From Clostridium sp. CAG:138 (GTDB lineage Bacteria; Bacillota; Clostridia; Christensenellales; CAG-138), in contig FR879719.1 in NCBI GenBank assembly GCA_000435055.1, forward strand, positions 18,464 through 39,628: a DNA stretch of 21,165 nt. The letters run 5' to 3'. Positions 7,584 to 14,787 of the stretch are shown here, one piece after another (the first letter of the stretch is position 1; each line of letters starts with the position of its first letter). The notes beneath the pieces are model-generated. The model saw only the letters and a program-made list of their open reading frames with translations, did no database searches and was not told the origin of the DNA. The translations under genes and the position numbers were made by a program.

Positions 7584-7633
7584 TCCGCTCGCTGCACCTC
7601 AGGCATAATACAGCTTCCCCGAAAGGAAATCAC

Positions 7634-8845
7634 ATGGAAAACGCACAGCAGCCCGTTCGGAATAAAAACGGAAAAACCAAAAAACTTCCCAAATCCAGAA
7701 TTTCATTTTGGGTCACTCCGATAGTATTCCTCATCTTCTTCATCGGTCTTTTTACCTTGTTTGCAATCCCCATGGGGCTTTCGAACATGCTCAGCACAGT
7801 AATGAATACCGCATTCGCTCTTTTGACCGATACCTGTCTTTACATCATGGCGATCGCAGTCATCATGGGTGCAGTTTCCGCACTGCTCACGGAGTTCGGT
7901 GTTGTTGCAATGCTCAATCACCTGCTTTCCCCGCTTATGAAGCCTATATACGGCCTGCCCGGTGCTGCCGCTCTCGGCATAGTCACAACTTATCTTTCCG
8001 ACAATCCTGCAATTCTTTCTCTCGCGGAAGATCACGGTTTCCGCAAGTACTTCAAGAAATATCAGCTTTACGGCCTGACAAACCTCGGCACGGCATTCGG
8101 AATGGGGCTTATTGTTTCCACGTTCATGCTCGGTCTCGGCAATATTCAGGGCGGCAGCGTTGTGTCCGCAATTCTCATCGGCAACCTCGGTGCAATCATC
8201 GGCAGTGTCGTAAGCACAAGGCTGATGCTCATGCAAACAAAAAAAATCTTCGGCACAGAGGAATACGTTGAGGATTCCGCTTTTGACCCCTCCGAACAGT
8301 CTTCAGGCGGTGTTCGCAAAAAACAAAGTCTCGGCATGCGCATTCTGACTGCTGCACTCGACGGCGGCAAGAGCGGCGTTGACATCGGACTCAGCATCAT
8401 TCCCGGCGTGCTTATTATCTGCACCATCGTTATGATGCTCACAAAAGGTGCCCCCGAAGGCGGTGTGTATACCGGCGCGGCTTACGAAGGCATTTCGCTG
8501 CTCCCCCGCGCAGCGAATGCAATCAAGTTCATTTTGCAGCCTCTGTTCGGGTTTTCCTCCACCGATGCAATAGCTGTCCCCATTACGGCGCTCGGTTCCG
8601 CCGGCGCAGCAACCGGAATCGTCAAAGAGCTTGCGGAAGCGGGTTCGGTCACGGCACATGATATTGCGGTCTTCACTTCCATGTGCATGTGCTGGAGCGG
8701 CTACCTCAGCACTCATGCCTCAATGATGCAGTCCCTCAAGCGTCCCGACCTGACCGGAAAAGCAATTGCGAGCCACACCATCGGCGGTCTCGCTGCGGGT
8801 GTTGCGGCAAACTGGCTCTTTAAACTGTTTGCGCTGATATTCTGA
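7634..8845 (+). CDS. Polytopic membrane protein with gate (nucleoside-recognition) domains, putative transporter
   Basis: This 403-residue integral membrane protein has a basic N-terminal tail (1-22). Hydrophobic segments lie at about 24-48, 58-86, 108-122, 150-170, 175-198, 250-270, 345-362 and 378-402. A hydrophilic loop near 203-235 splits it into two halves. The segment TDTCLYIMAIAVIMGAVSAL and the TTYLSDNPAILSL stretch resemble gate / nucleoside-recognition proteins, including a C. difficile family I recall as CD0519/CD1768. No substrate is established for that family. AAAGGAA lies five bases before the ATG. The divergent LysR gene suggests inducible expression. Given the ornithine operon nearby, an amino-acid or organic-cation substrate is possible but unproven. 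Confidence 0.7.
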   Translation: MENAQQPVRNKNGKTKKLPKSRISFWVTPIVFLIFFIGLFTLFAIPMGLSNMLSTVMNTAFALLTDTCLYIMAIAVIMGAVSALLTEFGVVAMLNHLLSPLMKPIYGLPGAAALGIVTTYLSDNPAILSLAEDHGFRKYFKKYQLYGLTNLGTAFGMGLIVSTFMLGLGNIQGGSVVSAILIGNLGAIIGSVVSTRLMLMQTKKIFGTEEYVEDSAFDPSEQSSGGVRKKQSLGMRILTAALDGGKSGVDIGLSIIPGVLIICTIVMMLTKGAPEGGVYTGAAYEGISLLPRAANAIKFILQPLFGFSSTDAIAVPITALGSAGAATGIVKELAEAGSVTAHDIAVFTSMCMCWSGYLSTHASMMQSLKRPDLTGKAIASHTIGGLAAGVAANWLFKLFALIF

Positions 8846-8885
8846 CAAAACAAACTTTGTTTTTTTGTCGCAGGCAATTAAATTC

Positions 8886-8928
8886 GAGCGGAATTTGTGA
8901 CCCACGGTCATTGAGTTCCGCTCTTTTT
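8886..8928 (+). terminator. Strong terminator after the membrane protein gene
   Basis: GAGCGGAA (8886-8893) pairs with TTCCGCTC (8916-8923). Inside, TGACC (8898-8902) pairs with GGTCA (8906-8910) around a three-base loop. TTTTTGTTT follows. The rest of the 8846-9145 gap holds only AT-rich sequence and the tRNA promoter. Confidence 0.88.
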
Positions 8929-9063
8929 GTTTAACCGCACCGCAAACAGAGCAAATTCTGCATTGTTTTATATATAAAACTCGGTTTTTCATTTAATTGC
9001 ATTGCTTTTTTTACGGCGTCAAGCGTATCGGACAAAAAAATTCAAAATATACGAAAAAAGGGG

Positions 9064-9092
9064 TTGACATATCCGTACTCAAGTGCTAAAAT
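9064..9092 (+). promoter_or_regulatory. tRNA-Pro promoter
   Basis: TTGACA (9064-9069), 17-base spacer, TAAAAT (9087-9092). The -35 is full consensus. Predicted start is near 9099, giving a leader of about 47 bases to be removed by RNase P. Confidence 0.88.
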
Positions 9093-9145
9093 ACACATCG
9101 TTCGCGAGAGAACAGTGTTCGAAAGAGCGGACGACAACCGAATAT

Positions 9146-9222
9146 CTGGGTGTAGCGCAGTTTGGTAGCGTGCTTGAATGGGGTTCAAGAGGCCGGAAGT
9201 TCGAATCTTCTCACCCAGACCA
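9146..9222 (+). tRNA. tRNA-Pro (anticodon GGG)
   Basis: A full cloverleaf can be drawn. The acceptor stem is CTGGGTG (9146-9152) with CACCCAG (9212-9218). The D-stem is GCGC with GCGT. The anticodon stem is CTTGA with TCAAG around loop ATGGGGT, putting GGG at 9180-9182. There is a five-base variable loop, and the T-stem GGAAG with CTTCT surrounds TTCGAAT. Discriminator A and an encoded CCA (9220-9222) end the gene. GGG reads CCC and CCU proline codons. It is a single-gene unit with its own promoter and terminator. Confidence 0.97.
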
Positions 9223-9224
9223 TT

Positions 9225-9252
9225 AAAGAGTCGATTTTGTCGGCTCTTTTTT
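9225..9252 (+). terminator. Terminator of the tRNA-Pro gene
   Basis: AAAGAGTCGA (9225-9234) pairs with TCGGCTCTTT (9240-9249) with one G-U pair, around a five-base loop. A T-rich run follows, three bases after the encoded CCA. Confidence 0.9.
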
Positions 9253-9304
9253 CTGTTTATGAACGGTATTCAAAATTTTTTACACAGATTTCAAAAATAA
9301 TATC

Positions 9305-9347
9305 TTGAAAATCGGGAAGAATATGATAAAATAAAGCCGATTTTTAA
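9305..9347 (+). promoter_or_regulatory. Promoter with flanking inverted repeat, Fe-S scaffold/GGGtGRT operon
   Basis: TTGAAA (9305-9310), 16-base spacer, then TAAAAT (9327-9332) preceded by TGA, an extended -10 element. TTGAAAATCGG (9305-9315) is repeated in inverted form as CCGATTTTTAA (9337-9347), ten of eleven positions pairing and the odd one G-T. The arms cover the -35 box and the transcription start, so a repressor bound to both would enclose the -10 box. Confidence 0.65.
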
Positions 9348-9366
9348 GGATGAAAGGAAACCGACA

Positions 9367-10059
9367 ATGGAATATACACATGAGGTGAACAATATGTGCT
9401 TCGTCCGCAAGGGCGCGGTGCATGATCCTGCTCCCATTCCCGAAGAGGGCAATTGGGTTAAAGCAAAACAAATTTCCGACATCAGCGGCTTCACGCACGG
9501 TGTCGGTTGGTGTGCGCCGCAGCAGGGCGCATGTAAGCTCACGCTGAACATCAAGAACGGCATTATTGAAGAAGCTCTTATCGAGACCATCGGGTGCAGC
9601 GGCATGACTCATTCCGCCGCAATGGCCGCCGAGATCCTTGCCGGCAAAACGATTCTTGAAGCTCTCAATACCGACCTTGTCTGTGATGCTATCAACACCG
9701 CCATGCGCGAGTTGTTTTTGCAGATAGTTTACGGACGCAGCCAAAGTGCGTTTTCCCAGGACGGACTTGCAATCGGAGCCGGGCTTGAAGACCTTGGCAA
9801 AGGGCTCCGCAGCATGATCGGCACGACTTACAGCACACGCGAAAAAGGCGCAAGATATCTTGAATTGACCGAAGGCTATGTCACAAAGCTTGCTCTTGAT
9901 GCAAATGATGAGATAATCGGTTATCAGTTTGTCAACCTCGGCAAAATGATGGAAGCCATAGGCAAAGGCGCGACGCCGAACGAAGCCTACGAAAAGTTCC
10001 TGAGCACCTACGGCAGATTCAACGAAGCTGCAAAGGTTATCGACCCAAGAAAAGAATGA
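9367..10059 (+). CDS. NifU/IscU-like iron-sulfur scaffold homologue paired with a GGGtGRT protein
   Basis: The 230-residue protein is related to IscU/NifU-type scaffolds. The clearest segment is LIETIGCSGMTHSAAMAAEILAG shortened here to its core IGCSGMTHS (76-83), matching the scaffold pattern around the second cluster cysteine (C77). Other cysteines are C11, C49, C56 and C106. The spacing WCAPQQGAC differs from standard IscU. The C-terminal 100 residues extend beyond a plain scaffold and contain no cysteine. AAAGGAA lies seven bases before the ATG. The next gene starts 14 bases after the stop. Proteins of this kind are regularly found next to GGGtGRT family genes. Whether it builds clusters for general use or only for its partner is not known. 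Confidence 0.8.
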   Translation: MEYTHEVNNMCFVRKGAVHDPAPIPEEGNWVKAKQISDISGFTHGVGWCAPQQGACKLTLNIKNGIIEEALIETIGCSGMTHSAAMAAEILAGKTILEALNTDLVCDAINTAMRELFLQIVYGRSQSAFSQDGLAIGAGLEDLGKGLRSMIGTTYSTREKGARYLELTEGYVTKLALDANDEIIGYQFVNLGKMMEAIGKGATPNEAYEKFLSTYGRFNEAAKVIDPRKE

Positions 10060-10073
10060 AATGAGGTGCCGTT

Positions 10074-11072
10074 ATGATTAATTTTGAAGGATATTCCAGA
10101 AGGATCGACAAGATTAACTCCGTTCTCGGTGAATACGGGATCGAGAGCCTTGAAGCGGCGCAGCAGATTGTTTCCGATAATGGAATCGATGTCCGTTCAA
10201 TCGTGCTCGGAATTCAGCCCATTGCTTTTGAAAATGCAGTTTGGGCATACACCGTCGGTGCTGCGATCGCAATCAAGGCAGGCGCAAAAAATGCAGCCGA
10301 AGCCGCAGAGTACATCGGAAAGGGTCTTCAGGCGTTCTGTATCCCCGGTTCGGTTGCGGACCAGCGCAAAGTCGGCCTCGGCCACGGCAATCTCGGTGCA
10401 ATGCTGCTGAACGAAAACACAAAGTGCTTTGCATTTCTCGCAGGCCACGAGAGCTTTGCCGCTGCCGAAGGTGCAATCGGAATTGCAAAAACCGCAAACA
10501 AGGTTCGCAAGACTCCGCTTAAGGTCATCCTTAACGGACTCGGCAAAGATGCCGCTTACATTATCTCCCGCATCAACGGCTTCACCTTTGTTGAAACAAA
10601 CTATGATTACTACACCGGCGAGCTTCATATCGTCAGCGAAAAAGCATTCAGCAGCGGTGAACGCAGCGCAGTTCGCTGTTACGGTGCGGACGATGTAAAC
10701 GAAGGCGTTGCAATAATGAGGTTTGAGGATGTTGATGTTTCCATCACCGGCAATTCAACCAACCCCACCCGCTTCCAGCACCCCGTTGCAGGCACTTACA
10801 AAAAACTCTGCGTTGAAAACGGCAAAAAGTATTTTTCCGTTGCTTCCGGCGGCGGCACGGGCAGAACACTTCACCCCGACAACATGGCGGCAGGTCCTGC
10901 CAGCTACGGTCTGACCGATACTATGGGACGTATGCACTCCGATGCTCAGTTTGCGGGCAGCAGCTCCGTTCCCGCGCATGTTGAAATGATGGGGCTTATC
11001 GGCATGGGCAACAACCCCATGGTTGGTGCAACCGTTGCAGTTGCGGTTGCAGTCGAGGAAGCAGCAAAATAA
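10074..11072 (+). CDS. GGGtGRT family protein of unknown function
   Basis: The 332-residue protein carries the name-giving motif GGGTGRT (259-265) in SVASGGGTGRTLHPDNMAAG, and further glycine-rich stretches such as VGLGHGNLGAM (100-110) and MGLIGMGNNPMVGAT (306-320). It is predicted cytoplasmic; the alanine- and valine-rich C-terminus is not a convincing membrane helix. Cysteines are at 89, 118, 202 and 246. The family is widespread in anaerobes, but I know of no assigned activity. It follows the Fe-S scaffold homologue by 14 bases, with GAGGT before the ATG, so the two form an operon. An Fe-S or nucleotide-binding role is a guess from context and the glycine motifs. Confidence 0.88.
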   Translation: MINFEGYSRRIDKINSVLGEYGIESLEAAQQIVSDNGIDVRSIVLGIQPIAFENAVWAYTVGAAIAIKAGAKNAAEAAEYIGKGLQAFCIPGSVADQRKVGLGHGNLGAMLLNENTKCFAFLAGHESFAAAEGAIGIAKTANKVRKTPLKVILNGLGKDAAYIISRINGFTFVETNYDYYTGELHIVSEKAFSSGERSAVRCYGADDVNEGVAIMRFEDVDVSITGNSTNPTRFQHPVAGTYKKLCVENGKKYFSVASGGGTGRTLHPDNMAAGPASYGLTDTMGRMHSDAQFAGSSSVPAHVEMMGLIGMGNNPMVGATVAVAVAVEEAAK

Positions 11073-11119
11073 TACCGCCTTTCGACATATGGTTTTTCCC
11101 GAATTCATTTTCGGACAGC

Positions 11120-11164
11120 GCACCGATTCCCGGCAAACGCCTTAGGAATCGGTGCTTTTGTTCT
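11120..11164 (+). terminator. Terminator after the GGGtGRT gene
   Basis: GCACCGATTCC (11120-11130) and GGAATCGGTGC (11145-11155) form a perfect 11-bp stem with a 14-base loop, followed by TTTTGTTCTTT. It separates the scaffold/GGGtGRT operon from the ornithine operon, so the two are transcribed independently. Confidence 0.93.
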
Positions 11165-11266
11165 TTACGGCTGCATGTGCCGCTTGTTTGGGTGCCGATA
11201 ATAAAAAACTTTCCCGCTTAATGCAGAATGAATAACCGTGAAGGTGTTCCATTATTTGATTCAATG

Positions 11267-11275
11267 TGGTATAAT
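11267..11275 (+). promoter_or_regulatory. Extended -10 promoter of the ornithine operon
   Basis: TATAAT (11270-11275) is preceded by TGG, an extended -10 motif. The -35 region 17 bases upstream (TTCCAT) is poor, which suggests weak or activator-dependent transcription. No sigma-54 type -24/-12 element is visible between the upstream terminator and ord. Predicted start is near 11282, leaving a leader of about 155 bases. Confidence 0.6.
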
Positions 11276-11291
11276 ATGCCTGTATTGAAGC

Positions 11292-11398
11292 GGCATCATA
11301 ATATCGAGAGTATTATTTGCCTTAAAAAGTTGAGAAATGGCTGAATAATCTGTTTTGAATAAAATCGTTTCCGTATTTATTCGAAAACAGTCTCAGCC
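11292..11398 (+). promoter_or_regulatory. Structured 5' leader of the ornithine operon (two hairpins)
   Basis: Hairpin 1: GGCA (11292-11295) plus ATAATA (11298-11303) pair with TATTAT (11311-11316) plus TGCC (11318-11321), around loop TCGAGAG. Hairpin 2: GGCTGA (11339-11344) pairs with TCAGCC (11393-11398). Its upper stem pairs 11350-11363 with 11376-11390, fourteen pairs and one bulged G, around a 12-base loop. No T-run follows hairpin 2, so it is not a simple terminator. It ends 38 bases before the ord ATG. It fits no riboswitch class I know. Confidence 0.6.
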
Positions 11399-11436
11399 GT
11401 CACTTGCTTAACAGCACATATTCAGGAGGAAATTAT

Positions 11437-12483
11437 ATGGAAAATGTAAAAGTGGCTCTTTGGGGCTTCGGCGCAATGGGTTCCGGCATTGCAAAGGTTC
11501 TTTTAAGAAAAAAAGGTGTTGACATCGTCGGTGTATGCGACATCCATCCCGCACGCGTCGGCAGGAGCATCTATGAACTGCTCGAAATCGACCGCGGTTC
11601 CCGCGATGATGTTCTTGTTAACCCCAAAATTGAAGAAGTTGTCCACAACGGCAACTGCGATATCTGCGTTATTGCAACCGATTCCTTTACCCGCAAGGCA
11701 TTCAACAAAATTAAGTTTGTTGTTGAGCAGAACGTAAATGTTGTTTCCACTGCGGAAGAAATGAGCTTCCCCATGGCACAGGAACCCGAGCTTTCCGCCG
11801 AAATGGACAAGCTTGCAAAGGAACACGGCGTTTCCATCCTCGGCACCGGCATTAACCCCGGCCTCATGATGGATCTTCTTGCAATTTGCCTCAGCGGCTG
11901 CATGACAGATGTTGAAAAGGTCACCTGCCGCAGGGTCAACAGTCTGTCTCCCTTCGGTCCCGCCGTTATGGAAGAGCAGGGCGTCGGTCTCAGCGTTGAC
12001 GACTTCAACACAGGTGTTGAAAACGGAACTCTTGCGGGTCACGTCGGCTTTGCGGAGTCCATCGGCATGATCGCAAGAGCTCTCGGTTGGAAGATCGACA
12101 AATTCGAACAGCAGATGTCTGCAATCGTAACCAGCGTCGACAGAAAATCTCCTTACGGCTTTGCAAAAGCAGGTGATGTTGCGGGCGTCAATATGACCGG
12201 TCAGGGTTATGTTGACGGTGAAGTCAAAATCGATATGGTTCATCCGCAGCAAATCGAGCCCGAAATGGAAGGCACCCATACCGGTGACTACATCGTGCTT
12301 GAAGGCTCTCCCGAGGTTAACATGAGCGTCCGTCCCGAAGTTGACGGCGGCATCGGCACCATTGCCATGGTCGTAAACATGATTCCTCACGTTATCAATG
12401 CACGCCCCGGCCTCAAGACCATGCTTGATCTCCCCGTTCCCCACGCGATCATGGGCGATTTCAGGGATTATATCGAAAAATAA
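11437..12483 (+). CDS. ord: 2,4-diaminopentanoate dehydrogenase
   Basis: Ord oxidatively deaminates 2,4-diaminopentanoate to 2-amino-4-oxopentanoate with NAD(P)+. The N-terminal Rossmann fold has GFGAMG (10-15) in VALWGFGAMGSGIAKVL. A dihydrodipicolinate-reductase-like fold follows, with GTGINPGLMMDLL in the centre. The reading frame is open from 11404, but the ATG at 11437 (348 residues) has AGGAGG seven bases upstream and gives the family N-terminus MENVKVALWGFG. It is the first gene of the ornithine operon, after the structured leader. The ord-ortA-ortB-oraS-oraE order matches known ornithine fermenters such as Clostridium sticklandii. Confidence 0.95.
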   Translation: MENVKVALWGFGAMGSGIAKVLLRKKGVDIVGVCDIHPARVGRSIYELLEIDRGSRDDVLVNPKIEEVVHNGNCDICVIATDSFTRKAFNKIKFVVEQNVNVVSTAEEMSFPMAQEPELSAEMDKLAKEHGVSILGTGINPGLMMDLLAICLSGCMTDVEKVTCRRVNSLSPFGPAVMEEQGVGLSVDDFNTGVENGTLAGHVGFAESIGMIARALGWKIDKFEQQMSAIVTSVDRKSPYGFAKAGDVAGVNMTGQGYVDGEVKIDMVHPQQIEPEMEGTHTGDYIVLEGSPEVNMSVRPEVDGGIGTIAMVVNMIPHVINARPGLKTMLDLPVPHAIMGDFRDYIEK

Positions 12484-12581
12484 TAATTTATAGGCTTTAC
12501 TCGGTTTTATGCGTCTCCCCCGCCGCACTCTCGTTAAGGCAGGAAGATTCAAAAACCGCTTAAAATGATTCGGAGGTTTTT

Positions 12582-12884
12582 ATGGCAAAGAAAGGCGATT
12601 GGGTTCAGATTCACAACATCGTTCTGACCCCGGAAGAACGTTCGAGCGCATTGCCCGAGGATACGAAATCTCACCCCCTTGAAATGTGGGTAAAAGGCTA
12701 TTTGCAGCAGGACGAAGCGCAAGTCGGCGATGAAGTCGAAGTCATTACCCGCACCGGCCGTCATGCGACGGGCAAACTCGTGAACGAAGCTCCTTATTTT
12801 GAGCATAATTTCGGCTTTCTGATTCCCGAAGTTCTCAAAATCGGCGATATGGTTCGCGAAATCACTTTCGGAGGTAACGAATGA
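12582..12884 (+). CDS. ortA: 2-amino-4-oxopentanoate thiolase, alpha subunit
   Basis: OrtA is the small subunit of the PLP-dependent thiolase that cleaves 2-amino-4-oxopentanoate with CoA to alanine and acetyl-CoA. The 100-residue protein has the family start KGDWVQIHNIVLTPEERS and the segments LEMWVKGYL and GDEVEVITRTGRHATGKL, ending near the ATGA overlap with ortB. CGGAGG lies five bases before the ATG. The short upstream sequence AAAAACC (12551-12557) is complementary to GGTTTTT (12575-12581), which overlaps the end of the binding site. The gene follows ord by 98 bases. Confidence 0.94.
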   Translation: MAKKGDWVQIHNIVLTPEERSSALPEDTKSHPLEMWVKGYLQQDEAQVGDEVEVITRTGRHATGKLVNEAPYFEHNFGFLIPEVLKIGDMVREITFGGNE

Positions 12885-14281
12885 TGAAAGACAACAGCTA
12901 TGCGGCAATTATGGCGCGAAAGAACGAAATCATTCGCAACTCCGTCGGCATGGATTACGAAAGTTTTGAAAAACCCGGCATCGGCTTTGATTACGAAGCA
13001 ATGATGGCCGCAACCGGTTATACCCTGCCCGAGCTGCAGCGCGTTCAGGCTCTGTTCAGCGTCGGCAATACGCCGCTCATCGAGCTGCGCAATCTCACCG
13101 CACTCGCAAGGAAGTGCGCTCCCGCCGGCAAGGGCGCAAGGATTTTCATCAAGGACGAAGCAACCAACCCCAGCGGCAGCTTTAAAGCAAGGCGTTCCTG
13201 CACAAGCGTTTATCAGGCAAAAAAACTTGGTTACAAGGGCGTTGTCACCGCAACCAGCGGCAATTACGGCGCAGCGGTTGCATGCCATGCCGCAATGGCA
13301 GGACTTAAATGCATCGTTGTTCAGGAGTGCTACGACAGCCGCGGAGTAGGTCAGCCGGAAATCATTGAAAAAGCACGCAAATGCGAAGCTCTCGGTGCAG
13401 AAGTTGTCCAGCTCACCGTCGGTCCCGAGCTTTTCAGCACGGTTCTCCGCCTGCTTGAAGAAACAGGCTATTTCAACGCTTCCCTCTACACCCCGTTCGG
13501 CATTGCCGGTGTTGAAACTCTGGGTTATGAAATTGCTCAGCAGTTCCGTGCAAAGTTTGATCGTGATCCCGATGTTGTTGTCTGCACCAATGCGGGCGGC
13601 GGCAATCTCACCGGCACTGCACGCGGTCTGCGCAAAGCCGACTGTCATGCAAAAGTTATCGGTGCAAGCGTCAACCTCACCGGCCTGCACATGGCAAGCG
13701 ATGCTCAGTTCAACAAAAAGAGTTTCACAACCGGGCACACAGGCTTCGGCGTTCCGTTCTGCGTAAACCCTGACCGTTCCGATGTTCCGCGCAGTGCGGC
13801 ACGTCCCCTCCGCTACATGGACAGGTATGTTACCGTTTCTCAGGGCAGCGTATTCTTCATCACCGAAACTCTCGCTTCCCTCGAAGGCCTTGAAAAGGGA
13901 CCCGCAGGCAACACCGCTCTTGCAGCAGCATTCCGTCTTGCACAGGAAATGGACGAAGATCAGTGCATCGTTGTGCAGGAGACCGAATACACCGGCGCAG
14001 GCAAGCATATCAATCCCCAGCTTTCGTTTGCAAGGCAGAACGGCATCGACATCCACTTCGGCGACCCCAAGGATGAGATACCCGGCAAAAACATCATTCT
14101 GCCAGCACATCCGAGCCTTATCAGGGTTGATGACGTTGACCTTGACCGCGTTCGCAGGTCCAATATCAAGAATGCCGTCGGAACGCACAAGGATGAGCTT
14201 ACCGATGACGACATTCGCTACCTTGTTGAAGAAACCAACAGCAGCGAAGAATTTGTCCGCAGCGTTATAGCCGGACTGTAA
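12881..14281 (+). CDS. ortB: 2-amino-4-oxopentanoate thiolase, beta subunit (PLP)
   Basis: OrtB is the catalytic PLP subunit, of the fold type II (threonine synthase/tryptophan synthase beta-like) family. The PLP lysine is expected to be K102 in NPSGSFKARRSC. The phosphate-binding glycine loop is TNAGGGNLTGTARG. Its length of 466 residues is normal for OrtB. The start overlaps the ortA stop (ATGATGA), with GGAGG six bases upstream inside ortA, so the subunits are translationally coupled at equal dose. A hairpin lies in the 140-base gap before oraS. Confidence 0.95.
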   Translation: MMKDNSYAAIMARKNEIIRNSVGMDYESFEKPGIGFDYEAMMAATGYTLPELQRVQALFSVGNTPLIELRNLTALARKCAPAGKGARIFIKDEATNPSGSFKARRSCTSVYQAKKLGYKGVVTATSGNYGAAVACHAAMAGLKCIVVQECYDSRGVGQPEIIEKARKCEALGAEVVQLTVGPELFSTVLRLLEETGYFNASLYTPFGIAGVETLGYEIAQQFRAKFDRDPDVVVCTNAGGGNLTGTARGLRKADCHAKVIGASVNLTGLHMASDAQFNKKSFTTGHTGFGVPFCVNPDRSDVPRSAARPLRYMDRYVTVSQGSVFFITETLASLEGLEKGPAGNTALAAAFRLAQEMDEDQCIVVQETEYTGAGKHINPQLSFARQNGIDIHFGDPKDEIPGKNIILPAHPSLIRVDDVDLDRVRRSNIKNAVGTHKDELTDDDIRYLVEETNSSEEFVRSVIAGL

Positions 14282-14292
14282 TTCGCGTCACA

Positions 14293-14317
14293 GCGGCATT
14301 AACATTTTTAATGCCGC
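14293..14317 (+). other. Intercistronic hairpin between ortB and oraS
   Basis: GCGGCATTAA (14293-14302) and TTAATGCCGC (14308-14317) form a perfect 10-bp stem with a five-base loop. The following bases (ATAGACCG) are not T-rich, so a Rho-independent terminator is unlikely. A 3'-end stabilising or processing element is possible. The remaining bases to 14421 show no further structure that I can support. Confidence 0.6.
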
Positions 14318-14421
14318 ATAGACCGAACCCCCCGTGCGGTGCGTCGGATTTCCGCTTTTCGGCTCATTCACGCATCGCATATCCCCCATGGTTGAAACAT
14401 TATCTGCAAAAGGGAGAATAT

Positions 14422-14787
14422 ATGAAAAGAACCGATGATTTCCAGGAACGCAGAGCTCATCTTGCAAATCTGACCGATGATCAGCTTGAAGCAAGATTTT
14501 GGGAGCTTGCAAACAAGCTCGTTGACCCCCTTCTTAAAATGGGTTACGAGTACACCTCACCCGCCGTTGAACGTTCCGTTCTGCTGCGCATGGGATTTTC
14601 TTCCATCGAAGCAAAAGCCATTGTTGACGGCTGCATTGAACATAACCTCATTGCGCACGGCGCAGGCAACGTGATTTACCGCCTTGCAAAAGCGCAGAAC
14701 TCCGAAATCCGCCCGGCAGGGCTCGCACTTGCCGACGGCAAGCTTTGGGATGAAGCTGAAAAACTTTTTGACGGAGGCAACAACTGA
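14422..14787 (+). CDS. oraS: D-ornithine 4,5-aminomutase, S subunit
   Basis: OraS is the small subunit of the B12- and PLP-dependent mutase that moves the 5-amino group of D-ornithine to carbon 4. The 121-residue protein contains RRAHLANLTDDQLEARFWEL, LVDPLLKMGYEYTSPAVERS and VLLRMGFSSIEAKAIVDGC, as expected for the family. The frame is open upstream to 14311, but the ATG at 14422 has AAAGGGAGA four bases upstream and gives the expected size. The stop TGA overlaps the oraE ATG by one base, so the two subunits are translationally coupled. Confidence 0.95.
   Translation: MKRTDDFQERRAHLANLTDDQLEARFWELANKLVDPLLKMGYEYTSPAVERSVLLRMGFSSIEAKAIVDGCIEHNLIAHGAGNVIYRLAKAQNSEIRPAGLALADGKLWDEAEKLFDGGNN

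Noticed and set aside
8846..9145. Small gene in the gap before the tRNA
   Set aside because: The plus strand shows no start with a binding site. A minus-strand frame at 8720-8992 overlaps the membrane gene and runs through the terminator hairpin. The gap is explained by a terminator, AT-rich sequence and the tRNA promoter.
9146..9222. Integration site at the tRNA-Pro gene
   Set aside because: tRNA genes often host integrated elements, but no integrase and no repeat of the tRNA 3' end is seen downstream, and the following genes look chromosomal.
11165..11436. Sigma-54 promoter or cobalamin riboswitch upstream of ord
   Set aside because: I looked for a TGGCAC-N5-TTGC type element and for B12-box-like sequence because the pathway is B12-dependent. 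Neither is visible. The region instead shows an extended -10 promoter and two hairpins.
14293..14325. Rho-independent terminator between ortB and oraS
   Set aside because: The stem is perfect but no T-run follows, so it would not terminate by the intrinsic mechanism.
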